A stretch of 64,000 bases of DNA, taken from NCBI RefSeq assembly GCF_029105185.1, contig NZ_JAFMZK010000001.1:124001-188000 (forward strand). The letters are read 5' to 3'. This document shows positions 8,001 through 17,310 of this stretch, piece after piece; positions within the stretch are counted from its first letter, which is position 1; every line of letters begins with the position of its first letter. The notes under the pieces are model-generated. The model made no database searches. It was not told the origin of the DNA and saw nothing but the letters and a program-made list of their open reading frames with translations. The DNA is from Aliiroseovarius sp. Z3 (lineage in GTDB: Bacteria > Pseudomonadota > Alphaproteobacteria > Rhodobacterales > Rhodobacteraceae). The position numbers and the translations under genes are program-made.

Positions 8001-9524
8001 ATGGCCGGTGCAGATGAACTGAACGTCAAGGAAGGCGTAGAAGAAGAAACCGTCGCGGCGGTGAAATCGCTGGCCGGGCAATACAAGTACGGCTGGGAAA
8101 CCGAGATCGAGATGGAGTATGCCCCGAAGGGCGTCAATCCCGATATCGTGCGACTGATTTCCGAGAAGAACGAAGAGCCTGAATGGATGACCGAATGGCG
8201 TCTGGGGGCCTTTGCGCGCTGGGAAAAGATGGTCGAACCGGAATGGGCGATGCTGAACTATCCCGAGATCGACTTTCAGGATCAGTATTACTATGCCCGC
8301 CCGAAGTCGATGGAGGTCAAGCCCAAGTCGCTGGACGAGGTCGACCCCAAGCTGCTGGCCACCTATGAAAAACTGGGCATTCCGTTGAAGGAACAGATGA
8401 TCCTGGCCGGTGTCGAAGGTGCCGAAGACGTGCCCGCCGAAGGCCGCAAGGTGGCCGTGGACGCGGTGTTTGACTCGGTGTCTGTGGGGACCACGTTTCA
8501 GGCCGAACTGAAAAAGGCCGGTGTCATCTTCTGTTCGATTTCGGAAGCGATCAAGGAACACTCGGAGCTGGTCAAGAAATACCTGGGTTCGGTCGTGCCG
8601 GTCAGCGACAATTACTATGCGACGCTGAACTCCGCCGTGTTCTCGGACGGGTCTTTCGTCTACATCCCGCCCAACACCCGCTGCCCGATGGAGCTGTCGA
8701 CCTATTTCCGTATCAACGCGGAGAACACTGGCCAGTTTGAGCGCACGCTGATCATCGCCGATAAAGGCAGCTATGTCAGCTACTTGGAGGGCTGTACCGC
8801 GCCGCAACGCGACACCGCACAGTTGCACGCCGCCGTGGTGGAAATCATTGTCGAAGAAGATGCCGAGGTGAAATATTCGACCGTCCAGAACTGGTTCCCC
8901 GGCGACGAGGACGGCAAGGGCGGCATCTATAACTTCGTGACCAAACGCGCCGATTGCCGGGGTGATCGGTCGAAGGTGATGTGGACGCAGGTGGAAACCG
9001 GGTCCGCGGTGACGTGGAAATACCCGTCCTGCCTGCTTCGTGGCAATGAAAGCCAGGGCGAGTTCTATTCCATCGCGATCACCAACAACCACCAGCAGGC
9101 CGACACCGGCACCAAGATGGTGCATCTGGGGCGGGATACGAAGTCACGGATCGTGTCCAAGGGGATTTCGGCAGGCGTGGCGCAGAACACCTATCGCGGT
9201 CTTGTGTCGATGCACCCGAAGGCCAAGAACTCACGAAACTACACGCAGTGCGACAGCCTTCTGATCGGCGACAAATGCGGGGCGCACACGGTGCCTTATA
9301 TCGAGGTGAAGAACAATTCCTCGCGGGTCGAGCACGAGGCGACAACCTCGAAGGTAGATGAAGAACAGATGTTCTATTGCCGCCAGCGGGGCATGGATGA
9401 AGAAGAGGCCGTGGCCCTGATCGTCAACGGGTTCGCCAAGGAAGTGCTGCAAGCCCTGCCGATGGAGTTTGCCATGGAGGCGCAGCAGTTGGTTGCGATT
9501 TCGCTGGAAGGCTCCGTGGGCTAG
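8001..9524 (+). CDS. sufB: Fe-S cluster scaffold protein SufB
   Basis: Core subunit of the cytoplasmic SufBCD scaffold on which clusters are built. The 507-aa length is typical. Strong SufB blocks include [51 protein letters not shown] and [18 protein letters not shown], which carry conserved cysteines. The C-terminal [24 protein letters not shown] is the shared SufB/SufD signature. The ATG at 8001 follows AAAGGACA, 26 nt after the desulfurase stop. Confidence 0.97.
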   Translation: MAGADELNVKEGVEEETVAAVKSLAGQYKYGWETEIEMEYAPKGVNPDIVRLISEKNEEPEWMTEWRLGAFARWEKMVEPEWAMLNYPEIDFQDQYYYARPKSMEVKPKSLDEVDPKLLATYEKLGIPLKEQMILAGVEGAEDVPAEGRKVAVDAVFDSVSVGTTFQAELKKAGVIFCSISEAIKEHSELVKKYLGSVVPVSDNYYATLNSAVFSDGSFVYIPPNTRCPMELSTYFRINAENTGQFERTLIIADKGSYVSYLEGCTAPQRDTAQLHAAVVEIIVEEDAEVKYSTVQNWFPGDEDGKGGIYNFVTKRADCRGDRSKVMWTQVETGSAVTWKYPSCLLRGNESQGEFYSIAITNNHQQADTGTKMVHLGRDTKSRIVSKGISAGVAQNTYRGLVSMHPKAKNSRNYTQCDSLLIGDKCGAHTVPYIEVKNNSSRVEHEATTSKVDEEQMFYCRQRGMDEEEAVALIVNGFAKEVLQALPMEFAMEAQQLVAISLEGSVG

Positions 9525-9554
9525 CTCCCACCCCGATTGATCCGAGGATTGGCC

Positions 9555-9767
9555 ATGGAACAACACAACAAAGGTCAGGCATTCTGGGCCAGCGTTGAAT
9601 CGGCGCTTCCCTATGTGCTGCCGGCCATCGGCGGGGCGCTGGCGGTGATCTACATCAACACCCACAAGATGGACCAGCTGAACCCGATGATCTGGATCCC
9701 GCTTGGCATCTTTCTGGGCTGGGCGGCGTCGCGCGGCGTTATGAAACTGTTGGATATGTGGCGCTGA
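9555..9767 (+). CDS. Small membrane protein in the suf operon, 70 aa
   Basis: A 70-residue protein with two hydrophobic segments (about residues 17-34 and 43-60), predicted to be an inner-membrane hairpin. The ATG at 9555 (MEQHNKGQAFW) follows GAGGA; a longer form from 9537 is possible. No domain is recognised. It follows sufB by 30 nt and precedes another small membrane protein by 2 nt, so it belongs to the operon. A role in Fe-S assembly is only suggested by position. Confidence 0.68.
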   Translation: MEQHNKGQAFWASVESALPYVLPAIGGALAVIYINTHKMDQLNPMIWIPLGIFLGWAASRGVMKLLDMWR

Positions 9768-9769
9768 CG

Positions 9770-10036
9770 ATGAGAAAAGGTAACGATATCAGGATTTTTT
9801 CGCCAGAAGTTCGAGTGCACATGATGATCGGTGCGATGTTTCCAATTGCGTTTACTGTTCCGGTATTGGTTTGCATTGCTCTTTGGCCAGCGCCTGGCGA
9901 GAGCAACCTGTGGAAAGTCACAGCAATTCTGGCTGCAGCGAGCAGTTTTGTCGCGATGAAAGCTATCTTTATGTATTTTTCAACGCGAGAAGCTCAGCTT
10001 AGTGCCGCTGTCCGGTATGGAGAGGATAATCAATGA
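9770..10036 (+). CDS. Small AT-richer membrane protein in the suf operon, 88 aa
   Basis: Eighty-eight residues with two hydrophobic segments (about residues 20-39 and 47-65) and a charged C-terminus. No family is recognised. The start is ATG 9770 or GTG 9758, the latter overlapping the preceding stop. Its stop overlaps the next start (ATGA at 10033-10036), which supports translation. Codon use is clearly more AT-rich than in sufB and sufC on either side, which suggests recent insertion into the operon or relaxed selection. Confidence 0.6.
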   Translation: MRKGNDIRIFSPEVRVHMMIGAMFPIAFTVPVLVCIALWPAPGESNLWKVTAILAAASSFVAMKAIFMYFSTREAQLSAAVRYGEDNQ

Positions 10037-10344
10037 TCATCACCACGACCCCATCCGTCGAGGGCCATCCCATCGTCACCTATCACGGTATCGTCACCGG
10101 TGAAGCCATTCTGGGTGCCAACATTTTTCGCGACATCTTTGCACAGGTGCGCGACATCGTGGGCGGCCGCTCGGGCGCGTATGAAGAGGAACTGGGCCGG
10201 GCGCGCAAGACCGCGCTGGTCGAAATGGAAGAACATGCGGTGTCCCTGGGCGCCAACGCGGTCGTGGGCGTGGACCTCGACTATGAAGTGATCAACAACA
10301 TGCTGATGGTGTCGGCCTCGGGCACGGCTGTCACTGTTTCGTAA
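10033..10344 (+). CDS. YbjQ/UPF0145 family protein
   Basis: A 103-aa YbjQ (DUF74) protein. Diagnostic features are an ITTTPSVEG beginning, the [15 protein letters not shown] helix, the [11 protein letters not shown] loop and [16 protein letters not shown]. The family forms pentameric rings and has been proposed to bind heavy metals; the actual role is unsettled. It overlaps the preceding gene by 4 nt and precedes sufC by 12 nt. Placement in a suf operon is compatible with a metal-related function, but that is inference. Confidence 0.88.
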   Translation: MIITTTPSVEGHPIVTYHGIVTGEAILGANIFRDIFAQVRDIVGGRSGAYEEELGRARKTALVEMEEHAVSLGANAVVGVDLDYEVINNMLMVSASGTAVTVS

Positions 10345-10356
10345 GGACGGAAGAAA

Positions 10357-11121
10357 ATGCTGAAAATCAACAACCTGCACGTCAAACTTGAAGAAGAAGA
10401 CAAGCGCATCCTGAAAGGCGTCGATCTTGAGGTGCCCGCCGGGTCGGTCCACGCGATCATGGGCCCGAACGGTTCGGGCAAATCGACCCTGTCCTATGTG
10501 TTGTCGGGCCGGGATGGCTATGACGTTACGGAAGGCGGTGCCACGCTGGATGGCGAAGACCTGCTGGACATGGAGCCGGAAGAGCGCGCCGCGGCGGGCC
10601 TGTTCCTGGCGTTCCAATACCCGGTCGAAATTCCCGGCGTGGGCAACATGACCTTCCTGCGGACCGCTGTGAACGCGCAGCGCAAGGCGCGCGGGGAAGA
10701 GGAAATGTCGGCTGCCGATTTCCTGAAATTCATCCGCGCCAAGGCGAAAGAGCTGAAAATCGACGCTGAAATGCTGAAACGCCCGGTTAATGTGGGCTTT
10801 TCGGGCGGTGAGAAGAAGCGTAACGAGATCCTGCAGATGGCGATGCTGGAACCCAAGATGTGCATTCTGGACGAAACGGATTCTGGTCTGGACGTGGATG
10901 CGATGAAGCTGGTGTCGGAGGGCGTGAACGCGCTGCGCGACGAAGGTCGCGCGTTTCTTGTGATCACCCACTATCAGCGCCTGCTGGACCACATCAAACC
11001 AGACGTGGTGCACATCATGGCCGGCGGGCGCATCGTCAAATCGGGTGGCCCGGAACTGGCGCTGGAAGTGGAAAACAACGGCTATGCCGACATCCTTGCC
11101 GAGATGGAGGTCGAGGCATGA
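10357..11121 (+). CDS. sufC: Fe-S assembly ATPase SufC
   Basis: Soluble ABC-type ATPase that binds SufB and SufD and powers cluster assembly. The 254-aa protein has Walker A GPNGSGKST (about residues 36-44), the Q-loop AFQYPVEIPG, a signature variant SGGEKKRNEILQM and Walker B CILDETDSGLD followed by the switch histidine in VITHYQRLL. These are the SufC-specific forms. ATG 10357 follows AAGGACGG. The stop overlaps the sufD start. Confidence 0.97.
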   Translation: MLKINNLHVKLEEEDKRILKGVDLEVPAGSVHAIMGPNGSGKSTLSYVLSGRDGYDVTEGGATLDGEDLLDMEPEERAAAGLFLAFQYPVEIPGVGNMTFLRTAVNAQRKARGEEEMSAADFLKFIRAKAKELKIDAEMLKRPVNVGFSGGEKKRNEILQMAMLEPKMCILDETDSGLDVDAMKLVSEGVNALRDEGRAFLVITHYQRLLDHIKPDVVHIMAGGRIVKSGGPELALEVENNGYADILAEMEVEA

Positions 11122-12407
11122 ACACCGCCACCAAACAAGCCACAGCCATGATCAGCGCCGATGCGCGCCCGGTCTCAGGCGCCTGGGCACAGGAGGCGCG
11201 GGCTGACGCCGCGGCGCGGCTGGCCGATATGGGACTGCCGACGCGCCGAGATGAATACTGGAAATGGACCCGTCCAGACAGCCTGATCGCCGCGACACCG
11301 TCACCGGCTGCGGTCTTTGACTACGAGGGCGAACCGCCGGTTTTTCATGAGATCGACCGGTTGAAAATCGTCTTTGTCGACGGGGTGTTCGACGCTGACA
11401 CCTCGGACGATCTGTCCGGCGAAGGGATCGAGATTGAGCGTCTGGCGGATGCCGCCGCCGCCGATATCCATTGGGCCAAAGACCTTTACGGTGTGCTTGA
11501 GGCGCGTGGCCAATCCCCCGTGGTGCGCCCCTTGGCCGCTCACAACACTGCGATGGCGACCGATGGCGTGGTGATCCGTGTCACCGGGCAGGTCAATCGC
11601 CCCGTCAGCCTGTTTTATTGCCATGAAGATGACAGCTCGGATGCCGTGCTGCACCATGTGATCCGTGTCGAGGAAGGCGCGAAACTGACGCTGTTGGAAA
11701 ATGGTCCCGCCGCGGCACGTTTTTCGAAAGTGTGCGAGGTGGACGTGGCCGACAGGGCCGAGTTCCACCACATTCGCGCGCAGGGTCGCGATCACGAACG
11801 GCAGGCGATCACCCACATGTTTGCACGTCTTGGTGCGGAATCGGTGTTCAAGAGTTTCACCATGACGGTGAATGGTCGCCTGACCCGCAATGAATGCGTG
11901 ATCGAGCTTTTGGGTGACGACGCAACGGCCCATGTGGCCGGGGCAGCCTTGGGTGATGGGGCAGATGGCGATTTCCACCACGATGACACTGTCTTCATCA
12001 CCCATGATGCCGTGGCCTGCGAGAGCCGCCAGGTGTTCAAGAAAGTGCTGAAAAACGGCGCGAAAGGCGTGTTTCAGGGCAAGATTCTGGTCAAACCGGA
12101 TGCACAGAAGACGGATGGCTATCAAAAGTCGCAATCGCTTCTTCTGGACGACGATGCCAGTTTCCAAGCCAAACCCGAGCTTGAGATCTATGCCGACGAC
12201 GTGATCTGTTCGCATGGGTCGACCTCGGGCGCGATTGATGAAGAGGCTTTGTTCTATCTCCGCTCGCGCGGTGTGCCGGCGCATATTGCCACCGATCTTC
12301 TGGTATTGGCCTTTCTGGCCGACGCGATTGACGAGATCGAAGACGATGCCATCGCCGCCGAGATCAACGACCGTCTGGATGCGTGGCTTGCCCGCCATCG
12401 CGGCTGA
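11118..12407 (+). CDS. sufD: Fe-S cluster assembly protein SufD
   Basis: Partner of SufB in the SufBC2D scaffold. The 429-aa start at ATG 11118 overlaps the sufC stop as ATGA, indicating translational coupling. RRDEYWKWTRPDSL near the N-terminus and the C-terminal SHGSTSGAIDEEALFYLRSRG are SufD hallmarks. The beta-helix core contains ESRQVFKKVLKNGAKGVFQGKI. A longer in-frame extension back into sufC is out of character and rejected. It is followed 15 nt later by a Yip1-like membrane gene. Confidence 0.96.
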   Translation: MNTATKQATAMISADARPVSGAWAQEARADAAARLADMGLPTRRDEYWKWTRPDSLIAATPSPAAVFDYEGEPPVFHEIDRLKIVFVDGVFDADTSDDLSGEGIEIERLADAAAADIHWAKDLYGVLEARGQSPVVRPLAAHNTAMATDGVVIRVTGQVNRPVSLFYCHEDDSSDAVLHHVIRVEEGAKLTLLENGPAAARFSKVCEVDVADRAEFHHIRAQGRDHERQAITHMFARLGAESVFKSFTMTVNGRLTRNECVIELLGDDATAHVAGAALGDGADGDFHHDDTVFITHDAVACESRQVFKKVLKNGAKGVFQGKILVKPDAQKTDGYQKSQSLLLDDDASFQAKPELEIYADDVICSHGSTSGAIDEEALFYLRSRGVPAHIATDLLVLAFLADAIDEIEDDAIAAEINDRLDAWLARHRG

Positions 12408-12422
12408 CCAAGGCCCGGTGCG

Positions 12423-12911
12423 ATGTCTGTGATTGATGATGTGATCCGAAGCTATCGCGCTCCTCGCGCGGTGTTTCGGCGCAGGCTTGATCTGGGCACG
12501 CGCGAGGATAAGGCGCTGGCTGTCCTGATGGGGGGCTGCCTTCTGGTGTTTGCCGCACAGCTTCCCCGGCTGGCCCGTGTTGCACATGAAACCGATCAGG
12601 ATCTGAATATCCTGATGGGAGCGACGATGCTGGCGTGGATCTTCATCATGCCGCTGGCGTTCTATGTCATTGGTACGATCAGCCATTTTCTGATGCGCCT
12701 TCTGGGCGGGCAGGGCACCGCTTTTGGTGCGCGGTTTGCCCTGTTCTGGGCATTGCTGTGTGCCACGCCGCTTTGGCTTCTCTGGGGACTGGTTGCCGGG
12801 TTCATCGGCGAAGGGATACAGATGACGCTGATCGGCGCGCTTGCGCTGTTGGCTTTCTTGCTGTTCTGGTCCATCAACCTGCGTGAAGCTGAGCGTAAGG
12901 TGGAAGGATGA
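12423..12911 (+). CDS. Yip1-like integral membrane protein, 162 aa
   Basis: Inner-membrane protein with about four hydrophobic helices. The layout resembles bacterial YIP1-domain proteins: a cytoplasmic N-terminus VIRSYRAPRAVFRRRL, then helices, with a conserved GGQGTAFGARFALFWALL region like that of Yip1 proteins. The function is unknown. It is followed 3 nt later by a second, related protein, so the two probably act together. It lies between sufD and sufS with close spacing, clearly within the operon. Confidence 0.78.
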   Translation: MSVIDDVIRSYRAPRAVFRRRLDLGTREDKALAVLMGGCLLVFAAQLPRLARVAHETDQDLNILMGATMLAWIFIMPLAFYVIGTISHFLMRLLGGQGTAFGARFALFWALLCATPLWLLWGLVAGFIGEGIQMTLIGALALLAFLLFWSINLREAERKVEG

Positions 12912-12914
12912 TCC

Positions 12915-13514
12915 ATGCGGTTTGATCCCGGTTATCTGTTTGGTATGGCGCTGCAGACGGTTCCCGAACCGCGCAAAGTAGCCCGCGACCTGTTCGACCT
13001 GAACCTGCCGCGTGAAGTCCTGTGGACCGCGCTTGCGCTGGTCGTGGTGGTGAACGCCGCGCTGGGTGTGCTGGCCGGGCTTCTGTATCCGCTGGATCCG
13101 GCCCAGATGGGCACCATCCTGTCCAGCCCGGTCCTGCTGGGTGTGATCGAGGCCGTGTTCATGTTCGGCATGGCGTGGGGCATCTACGCGATTGGCCGAA
13201 TGTTCGGCGGCCAGGGCGATTTGTCCGAGGCGATCATCACCGTCGTCTGGATGGAGTTCATCTTCCTGATGCTTCAGGCACTGACACTGGTGCTGACGTA
13301 TTTCGCGCCCGGTTTGGCGGCGATACTGATGCTCGCGTCTGTGGCATTGTTTTTCTGGGTGCTGAGCCATTTCACCGCAGAAAGCCACGGCTTTGGGTCA
13401 ACCGGGCTGGTTTTTGCATCAATTCTTGGGTTCATGATCCTGGCGGTCATCGCCCTGTCGTTCATATTGGTCGTCCTGGGTGTTGAACCCGTGCCAATGA
13501 CCCTTCCCAACTGA
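12915..13514 (+). CDS. Yip1-domain integral membrane protein, 199 aa
   Basis: A 199-aa protein with about five hydrophobic helices. An N-terminal amphipathic stretch (PEPRKVARDLFDLNLPREVLW) is followed by the Yip1-like block GRMFGGQGDLSEAIITVVWM, which parallels the GGQG motif in the preceding protein. The repeat of motif and topology suggests ancient duplication and possible heteromerisation. It ends 21 nt before sufS. The link to Fe-S assembly is positional only. Confidence 0.78.
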   Translation: MRFDPGYLFGMALQTVPEPRKVARDLFDLNLPREVLWTALALVVVVNAALGVLAGLLYPLDPAQMGTILSSPVLLGVIEAVFMFGMAWGIYAIGRMFGGQGDLSEAIITVVWMEFIFLMLQALTLVLTYFAPGLAAILMLASVALFFWVLSHFTAESHGFGSTGLVFASILGFMILAVIALSFILVVLGVEPVPMTLPN

Positions 13515-13535
13515 TAGCTGATCGGAGCCCGCGTC

Positions 13536-14756
13536 ATGTTCGATATCAACAAGGTTCGCGCCGATTTTCCGATCTTGTCCCGGCAGGTAAACGGTCAGCC
13601 GTTGACCTATCTGGACAATGGCGCATCGGCACAGAAACCGCAGGTGGTGATCGACGCTGTGACCCGCGCCTATGCCGAGGAATATTCCAACGTCCATCGG
13701 GGTCTGCATTTCCTGTCCAACCTCGCCACCGAGAAATACGAGGCGGTGCGCGGCACGGTGGCGCGCTTCCTGAATGCGGGATCTGAAACCGAGATCATTT
13801 TCAACTCCGGCACCACCGAGGGCATCAACCTTGTGTCCTATGCCTGGGCAGCCCCGCGCATGCAGGCAGGGGACGAGATCGTGTTGTCCACGCTGGAACA
13901 TCACGCCAATATTGTTCCCTGGCATTTCCTGCGCGAACGTCAGGGGGTGGTTCTGAAATGGGTCGACCCGGAACCCGACGGATCGCTTGACCCGCGGAAG
14001 GTGCTGGGTGCGATCACGGATCGCACCCGGCTAATTGCCGTCACCCAGTGTTCCAACGTCTTCGGCACCGTGGTGGACGTCAAAACCATCTGCGCCGAGG
14101 CGCGAAACCGGGGGGTGCCGGTTCTGGTGGATGGATCACAAGCTGCGGTGCATATGCCGGTCGATGTGCAGGATATCGGCTGCGACTTCTATGCAATCAC
14201 CGGGCACAAACTCTATGGTCCGTCCGGCTCTGGCGCGATCTATATTCGTGCGGATCGTCAGGCCGAGATGCAGCCCTTTTTTGGTGGTGGCGATATGATC
14301 AACGAGGTGACGAAGGACAACGTCACCTATGCTGCGCCTCCGTTGAAATTCGAGGCGGGCACGCCCGGTATCGTGCAAACCATTGGTATGGGAGCGGCGC
14401 TGGAATATTTGATGGATCTGGGGATGGAAAACGTCGCCAACCACGAAGCGACGCTCGCCGCCTATGCATCAGACCGTCTGGCCGGGCTGAACTGGGTCAA
14501 TGTGCAAGGCACGGCGCAGGGCAAAGCGGCAATATTCTCGTTGACCATGGAAGGTGCTGCGCATGCGCACGACATCTCGACCATTCTTGACAAGAAGGGG
14601 ATTGCGGTCAGGGCAGGGCATCATTGCGCCAAACCGCTGATGGCACATCTGGGCGTGTCGGCAACGGCGCGCGCGTCGTTCGGGCTTTACAACACCAAAG
14701 ACGAGGTTGATCGGTTGATCGAAGGGCTGGAGCTCTGCCACCGGCTTTTGGTCTAG
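13536..14756 (+). CDS. sufS: Cysteine desulfurase SufS (class II)
   Basis: PLP-dependent class II desulfurase supplying persulfide to SufBCD. It is 406 aa long, the family norm. YLDNGASAQKPQVVIDA and NVHRGLHFLSNLATEKYE are SufS signatures. The PLP lysine is Lys225 in ITGHKLYGPSGSGA, and the catalytic cysteine is Cys364 in RAGHHCAKPLM. No sufE or sufU sulfur-shuttle gene follows; the next gene is convergent. ATG 13536 is 21 nt after the Yip1 gene stop, so sufS closes the operon. Confidence 0.97.
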   Translation: MFDINKVRADFPILSRQVNGQPLTYLDNGASAQKPQVVIDAVTRAYAEEYSNVHRGLHFLSNLATEKYEAVRGTVARFLNAGSETEIIFNSGTTEGINLVSYAWAAPRMQAGDEIVLSTLEHHANIVPWHFLRERQGVVLKWVDPEPDGSLDPRKVLGAITDRTRLIAVTQCSNVFGTVVDVKTICAEARNRGVPVLVDGSQAAVHMPVDVQDIGCDFYAITGHKLYGPSGSGAIYIRADRQAEMQPFFGGGDMINEVTKDNVTYAAPPLKFEAGTPGIVQTIGMGAALEYLMDLGMENVANHEATLAAYASDRLAGLNWVNVQGTAQGKAAIFSLTMEGAAHAHDISTILDKKGIAVRAGHHCAKPLMAHLGVSATARASFGLYNTKDEVDRLIEGLELCHRLLV

Positions 14757-14772
14757 CCCTATCCAAACGGTA

Positions 14773-15390
14773 TCAGTCGTCAGGCCGGATCAATCCAAGC
14801 CCGCGCAGATAAATCCCGATCCCGCTTTCCAACAGTTCTTCTGGCGGAAAGGGGCTTTTCTGACCCGGGCTGCCGCGCCCGAACAGCTCGACGACCCCGT
14901 GGCTCATGGCCCAAATATGCGCACTGACCATCCGCGAGGGGGGGCGCTTATCCTCGGGTATATTTTCCGCAAGCCGTTCAGCCGCCTTTTCCAGAACCCC
15001 CATCGCGCGCCCAGCCACCCGGGCCAGATCGGACGAATGATTGGTCGAAATCCCGCTTTCGAACATCGAGATATAGTGGCCGGGATATTTCCGCGCGAAG
15101 GCCAGATAGGCGCGGCCCGTTGCCTCGAAACTGGCCAATGCCGAAGGCTGTCCCTTGTCATAGGCATAAACCATCAGATCGGCGAAAATCTCGTACCCCT
15201 GACGTGCGGCTTCCGCGATCAGGTCTTCGCGCCCGGCAAAATGGCGATAGACCGCGGCAGGGGTGACACCGGCCTGTTTGGCGGCCTCAGACAAGGTGAA
15301 GCCGGTCGGGCCTTTCGCTTCGATCAACTCAAGCGCCGCGTCGACCAGTGCCTGTCGCAGATTGCCGTGGTGATAGCCGCGCTTAGCCAT
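14773..15390 (-). CDS. TetR/AcrR-family regulator with WHG-type C-terminal domain
   Basis: A 205-aa repressor. [20 protein letters not shown] and [26 protein letters not shown] form the TetR helix-turn-helix. The C-terminal [15 protein letters not shown] is the WHG signature. The start ATG 15390 overlaps the last 8 nt of ppk2, implying translational coupling to it; a longer form would lie almost wholly antisense-free inside ppk2 in another frame and is rejected. The target is unknown; the ppk2 unit itself or the convergent suf operon region are the nearest candidates. Confidence 0.88.
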   Translation of the reverse strand: MAKRGYHHGNLRQALVDAALELIEAKGPTGFTLSEAAKQAGVTPAAVYRHFAGREDLIAEAARQGYEIFADLMVYAYDKGQPSALASFEATGRAYLAFARKYPGHYISMFESGISTNHSSDLARVAGRAMGVLEKAAERLAENIPEDKRPPSRMVSAHIWAMSHGVVELFGRGSPGQKSPFPPEELLESGIGIYLRGLGLIRPDD

Positions 15391-16252
15391 CCCAGACCTC
15401 GGGCCCGCCGCAGATCTTGCTGTCCGGCGCATGGGCGATGTTCGGGTCTTTTCCTGCGTAATCAATATCTTGCAAGACGGCCCTAAGGGCCGCAAGCCGG
15501 GCGCGTTTCTTGTCATCGGATCGCACGATGGTCCATGGCGCACGTGGGCGGTGGGTCCGCTCGAAGGTTTCTTGGATCGTCTGAGTGTAGGCATCCCAGC
15601 GGTTCAGCCCCTCGACATCAATCCAGCTGAGTTTCCACTGTTTCAGCGGGTCTTTTTCCCGGGCCAGAAAGCGGCGCAACTGTTCCGCGCGTCCCACATT
15701 CAGCCAGAGCTTCACGAAATGGATGCCTTCATCGACCAGCATATCCTCGAACTCGGGCAATTGGCGGAAGAACGATGCACGTTCTGCATCGGTGCAGAAG
15801 TCGAACACCTTTTCAACCACCGCCCGGTTATACCACGAGCGGTCGAACAAAACGATCTCACCTTCGGTCGGCAAGTGCTTGACATAACGCTGAAAATACC
15901 ACTCACCCGCTTCGCGATCCGATGGTTTGGACAGCGCCACGACCCGCGCCACACGTGGGTTCAGGTTTTCGCGAAACCGCTTGATCGTGCCGCCTTTTCC
16001 CGCCGCGTCGCGACCTTCGAACACGACGACAACACGCTTTCCGGTCGCCTTCACATCCGCTTGCAGCTTCACCAGTTCAAGCTGAAGCGCTTCGATCTCG
16101 GCCTCATAGGTGTCTTTGTCCATCTGCGCGTCATAGGGATAGCTGTCCGACAGGATATCCTTCTTGCGGGCATCCTTGATCACCTTGCGCACCGCATCCG
16201 GCGCGGTCTTCTGATAGAATTTCGAAATGGCACCATCGAACGGCAAAGACAT
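15383..16252 (-). CDS. ppk2: Polyphosphate kinase 2 (class I PPK2)
   Basis: Transfers phosphate between polyphosphate and nucleoside diphosphates, in the cytoplasm. The 289-aa single-domain layout fits class I PPK2. Walker A is [10 protein letters not shown] (about residues 79-88), followed by [12 protein letters not shown]. The lid module is [11 protein letters not shown], and [17 protein letters not shown] is conserved. ATG 16252 (MSLPF) has CAGGAG 7 nt upstream, better than the TTG two codons earlier. Its end overlaps the TetR gene. Together with the pst/pho block at 27-35 kb it adds to phosphate handling in this region. Confidence 0.95.
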   Translation of the reverse strand: MSLPFDGAISKFYQKTAPDAVRKVIKDARKKDILSDSYPYDAQMDKDTYEAEIEALQLELVKLQADVKATGKRVVVVFEGRDAAGKGGTIKRFRENLNPRVARVVALSKPSDREAGEWYFQRYVKHLPTEGEIVLFDRSWYNRAVVEKVFDFCTDAERASFFRQLPEFEDMLVDEGIHFVKLWLNVGRAEQLRRFLAREKDPLKQWKLSWIDVEGLNRWDAYTQTIQETFERTHRPRAPWTIVRSDDKKRARLAALRAVLQDIDYAGKDPNIAHAPDSKICGGPEVWDG

Positions 16253-16324
16253 ACGCAAACTCCTGATTTCACGCCATTATGGGGCGAAGGTGGCGGGTTG
16301 GCAATCGGTGCAGGGCCGACGGTA

Positions 16325-17263
16325 TCAGTTGCGCCGATCCTGCCTGCTTTCCCCGATCTGGTCGATGTCAAAGGGTGTCGTCAGATACATCTCGTTGATC
16401 CAGTTGGCATAAAGCAGATGGGCGTGACTGCGCCACCGGTTCTCGGGCCGCTTGGATGGATCATTGCCAGGATAGTAGTTCATCGGCACGTTGATCGGGG
16501 CACCCTTGGCCACATCGCGGTCGTATTCGCCTTTCAAGGTGGCCGTATCATATTCGAAATGATTGAACACATAGAGCGCCCGATGCGCCGTATCCTCGAC
16601 CAGACAGGGGCCGACCTCGTCCGATCCCAAGAGGATGGTCAATCCGTCCGCGGCGTCAATCTCGTCCTGCCGCATCTCGGTCCAGCGGCTGACGGGTACC
16701 ACGCAAGTATCGGAAAATCCGCGCAGATATGGCGATGCCGGGTCAAGATTCTTTTGCGGGAAACACCCAAAGGCCTTGGCACCCAGAATGTGCTTCTTCA
16801 CCTTGTGGAAGTGATAGATCATCGCCATGCCGCCCCAGCACACGCCGAAGGTGGAATGCACATTGGTTTGCGTCCAGTCAAAGATCTGGCTGATCTCGTC
16901 CCAATAGGTGACGTCTTCGAACGGCATATGTTCGATCGGGGCGCCGGTGATGATCAACCCGTCAAACTTCTGATCGCGCACCTCGTCCCACGGCTGATAG
17001 AACGCACCGATATGCGCCTGGCTGGTGGTTTTCGACTTGTGCTCGGACGGGCGCAGCAGGGTCAGCTCGATCTGCAACGGATGGGCGCCGATGAGGCGGG
17101 CAAACTGCGTCTCGGTTTCGATCTTCTTGGGCATCAGGTTCAACAGCGCGATCCTCATCGGGCGGATATCCTGCTTGTCGGCCTGATCCTCGGACATGAC
17201 CATCACACCCTCGTCCTTCAGCACATTTGCTGCGGGCAGGGAGGAGGGTATCTTGATCGGCAT
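16325..17263 (-). CDS. metAA: Homoserine O-acyltransferase of the MetA family, predicted acetyl-CoA-specific
   Basis: First committed step of methionine synthesis, activating homoserine. The 312-aa protein has nucleophile Cys142 in [11 protein letters not shown] and the His235/Glu237 pair in FNHFEYD. Position 111, which sets donor choice in this family, is Glu in [10 protein letters not shown]. Glu111 is the acetyl-CoA type seen in Bacillus, whereas E. coli succinyltransferase has Gly. So despite homology to MetA it is probably an acetyltransferase. The leader (47 nt to the upstream gene) shows no SAM riboswitch. ATG 17263 follows AAGGAC. Confidence 0.93.
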   Translation of the reverse strand: MPIKIPSSLPAANVLKDEGVMVMSEDQADKQDIRPMRIALLNLMPKKIETETQFARLIGAHPLQIELTLLRPSEHKSKTTSQAHIGAFYQPWDEVRDQKFDGLIITGAPIEHMPFEDVTYWDEISQIFDWTQTNVHSTFGVCWGGMAMIYHFHKVKKHILGAKAFGCFPQKNLDPASPYLRGFSDTCVVPVSRWTEMRQDEIDAADGLTILLGSDEVGPCLVEDTAHRALYVFNHFEYDTATLKGEYDRDVAKGAPINVPMNYYPGNDPSKRPENRWRSHAHLLYANWINEMYLTTPFDIDQIGESRQDRRN

Positions 17264-17310
17264 GTCGCATGTCCTTGAGTTGTATGTGTAGAGTGTCAGA
17301 TAGGGGCAGA

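Noticed and set aside
10860-11117. In-frame upstream extension of sufD inside sufC
   Set aside because: It runs through the sufC coding sequence and the ATGA overlap at 11118 gives a normal SufD length.
11301-13388. 695-codon open frame antisense to sufD and the Yip1 genes
   Set aside because: Composition is a mirror of high-GC coding on the other strand; no domain; the sense genes are certain.
15431-17278. 615-codon plus-strand frame antisense to ppk2 and metAA
   Set aside because: Both minus-strand genes carry exact catalytic motifs; the antisense frame is rich in His/Arg with no domain.
17264-17310. SAM riboswitch before metAA
   Set aside because: The gap is only 47 nt and shows no SAM-II-like conserved core.
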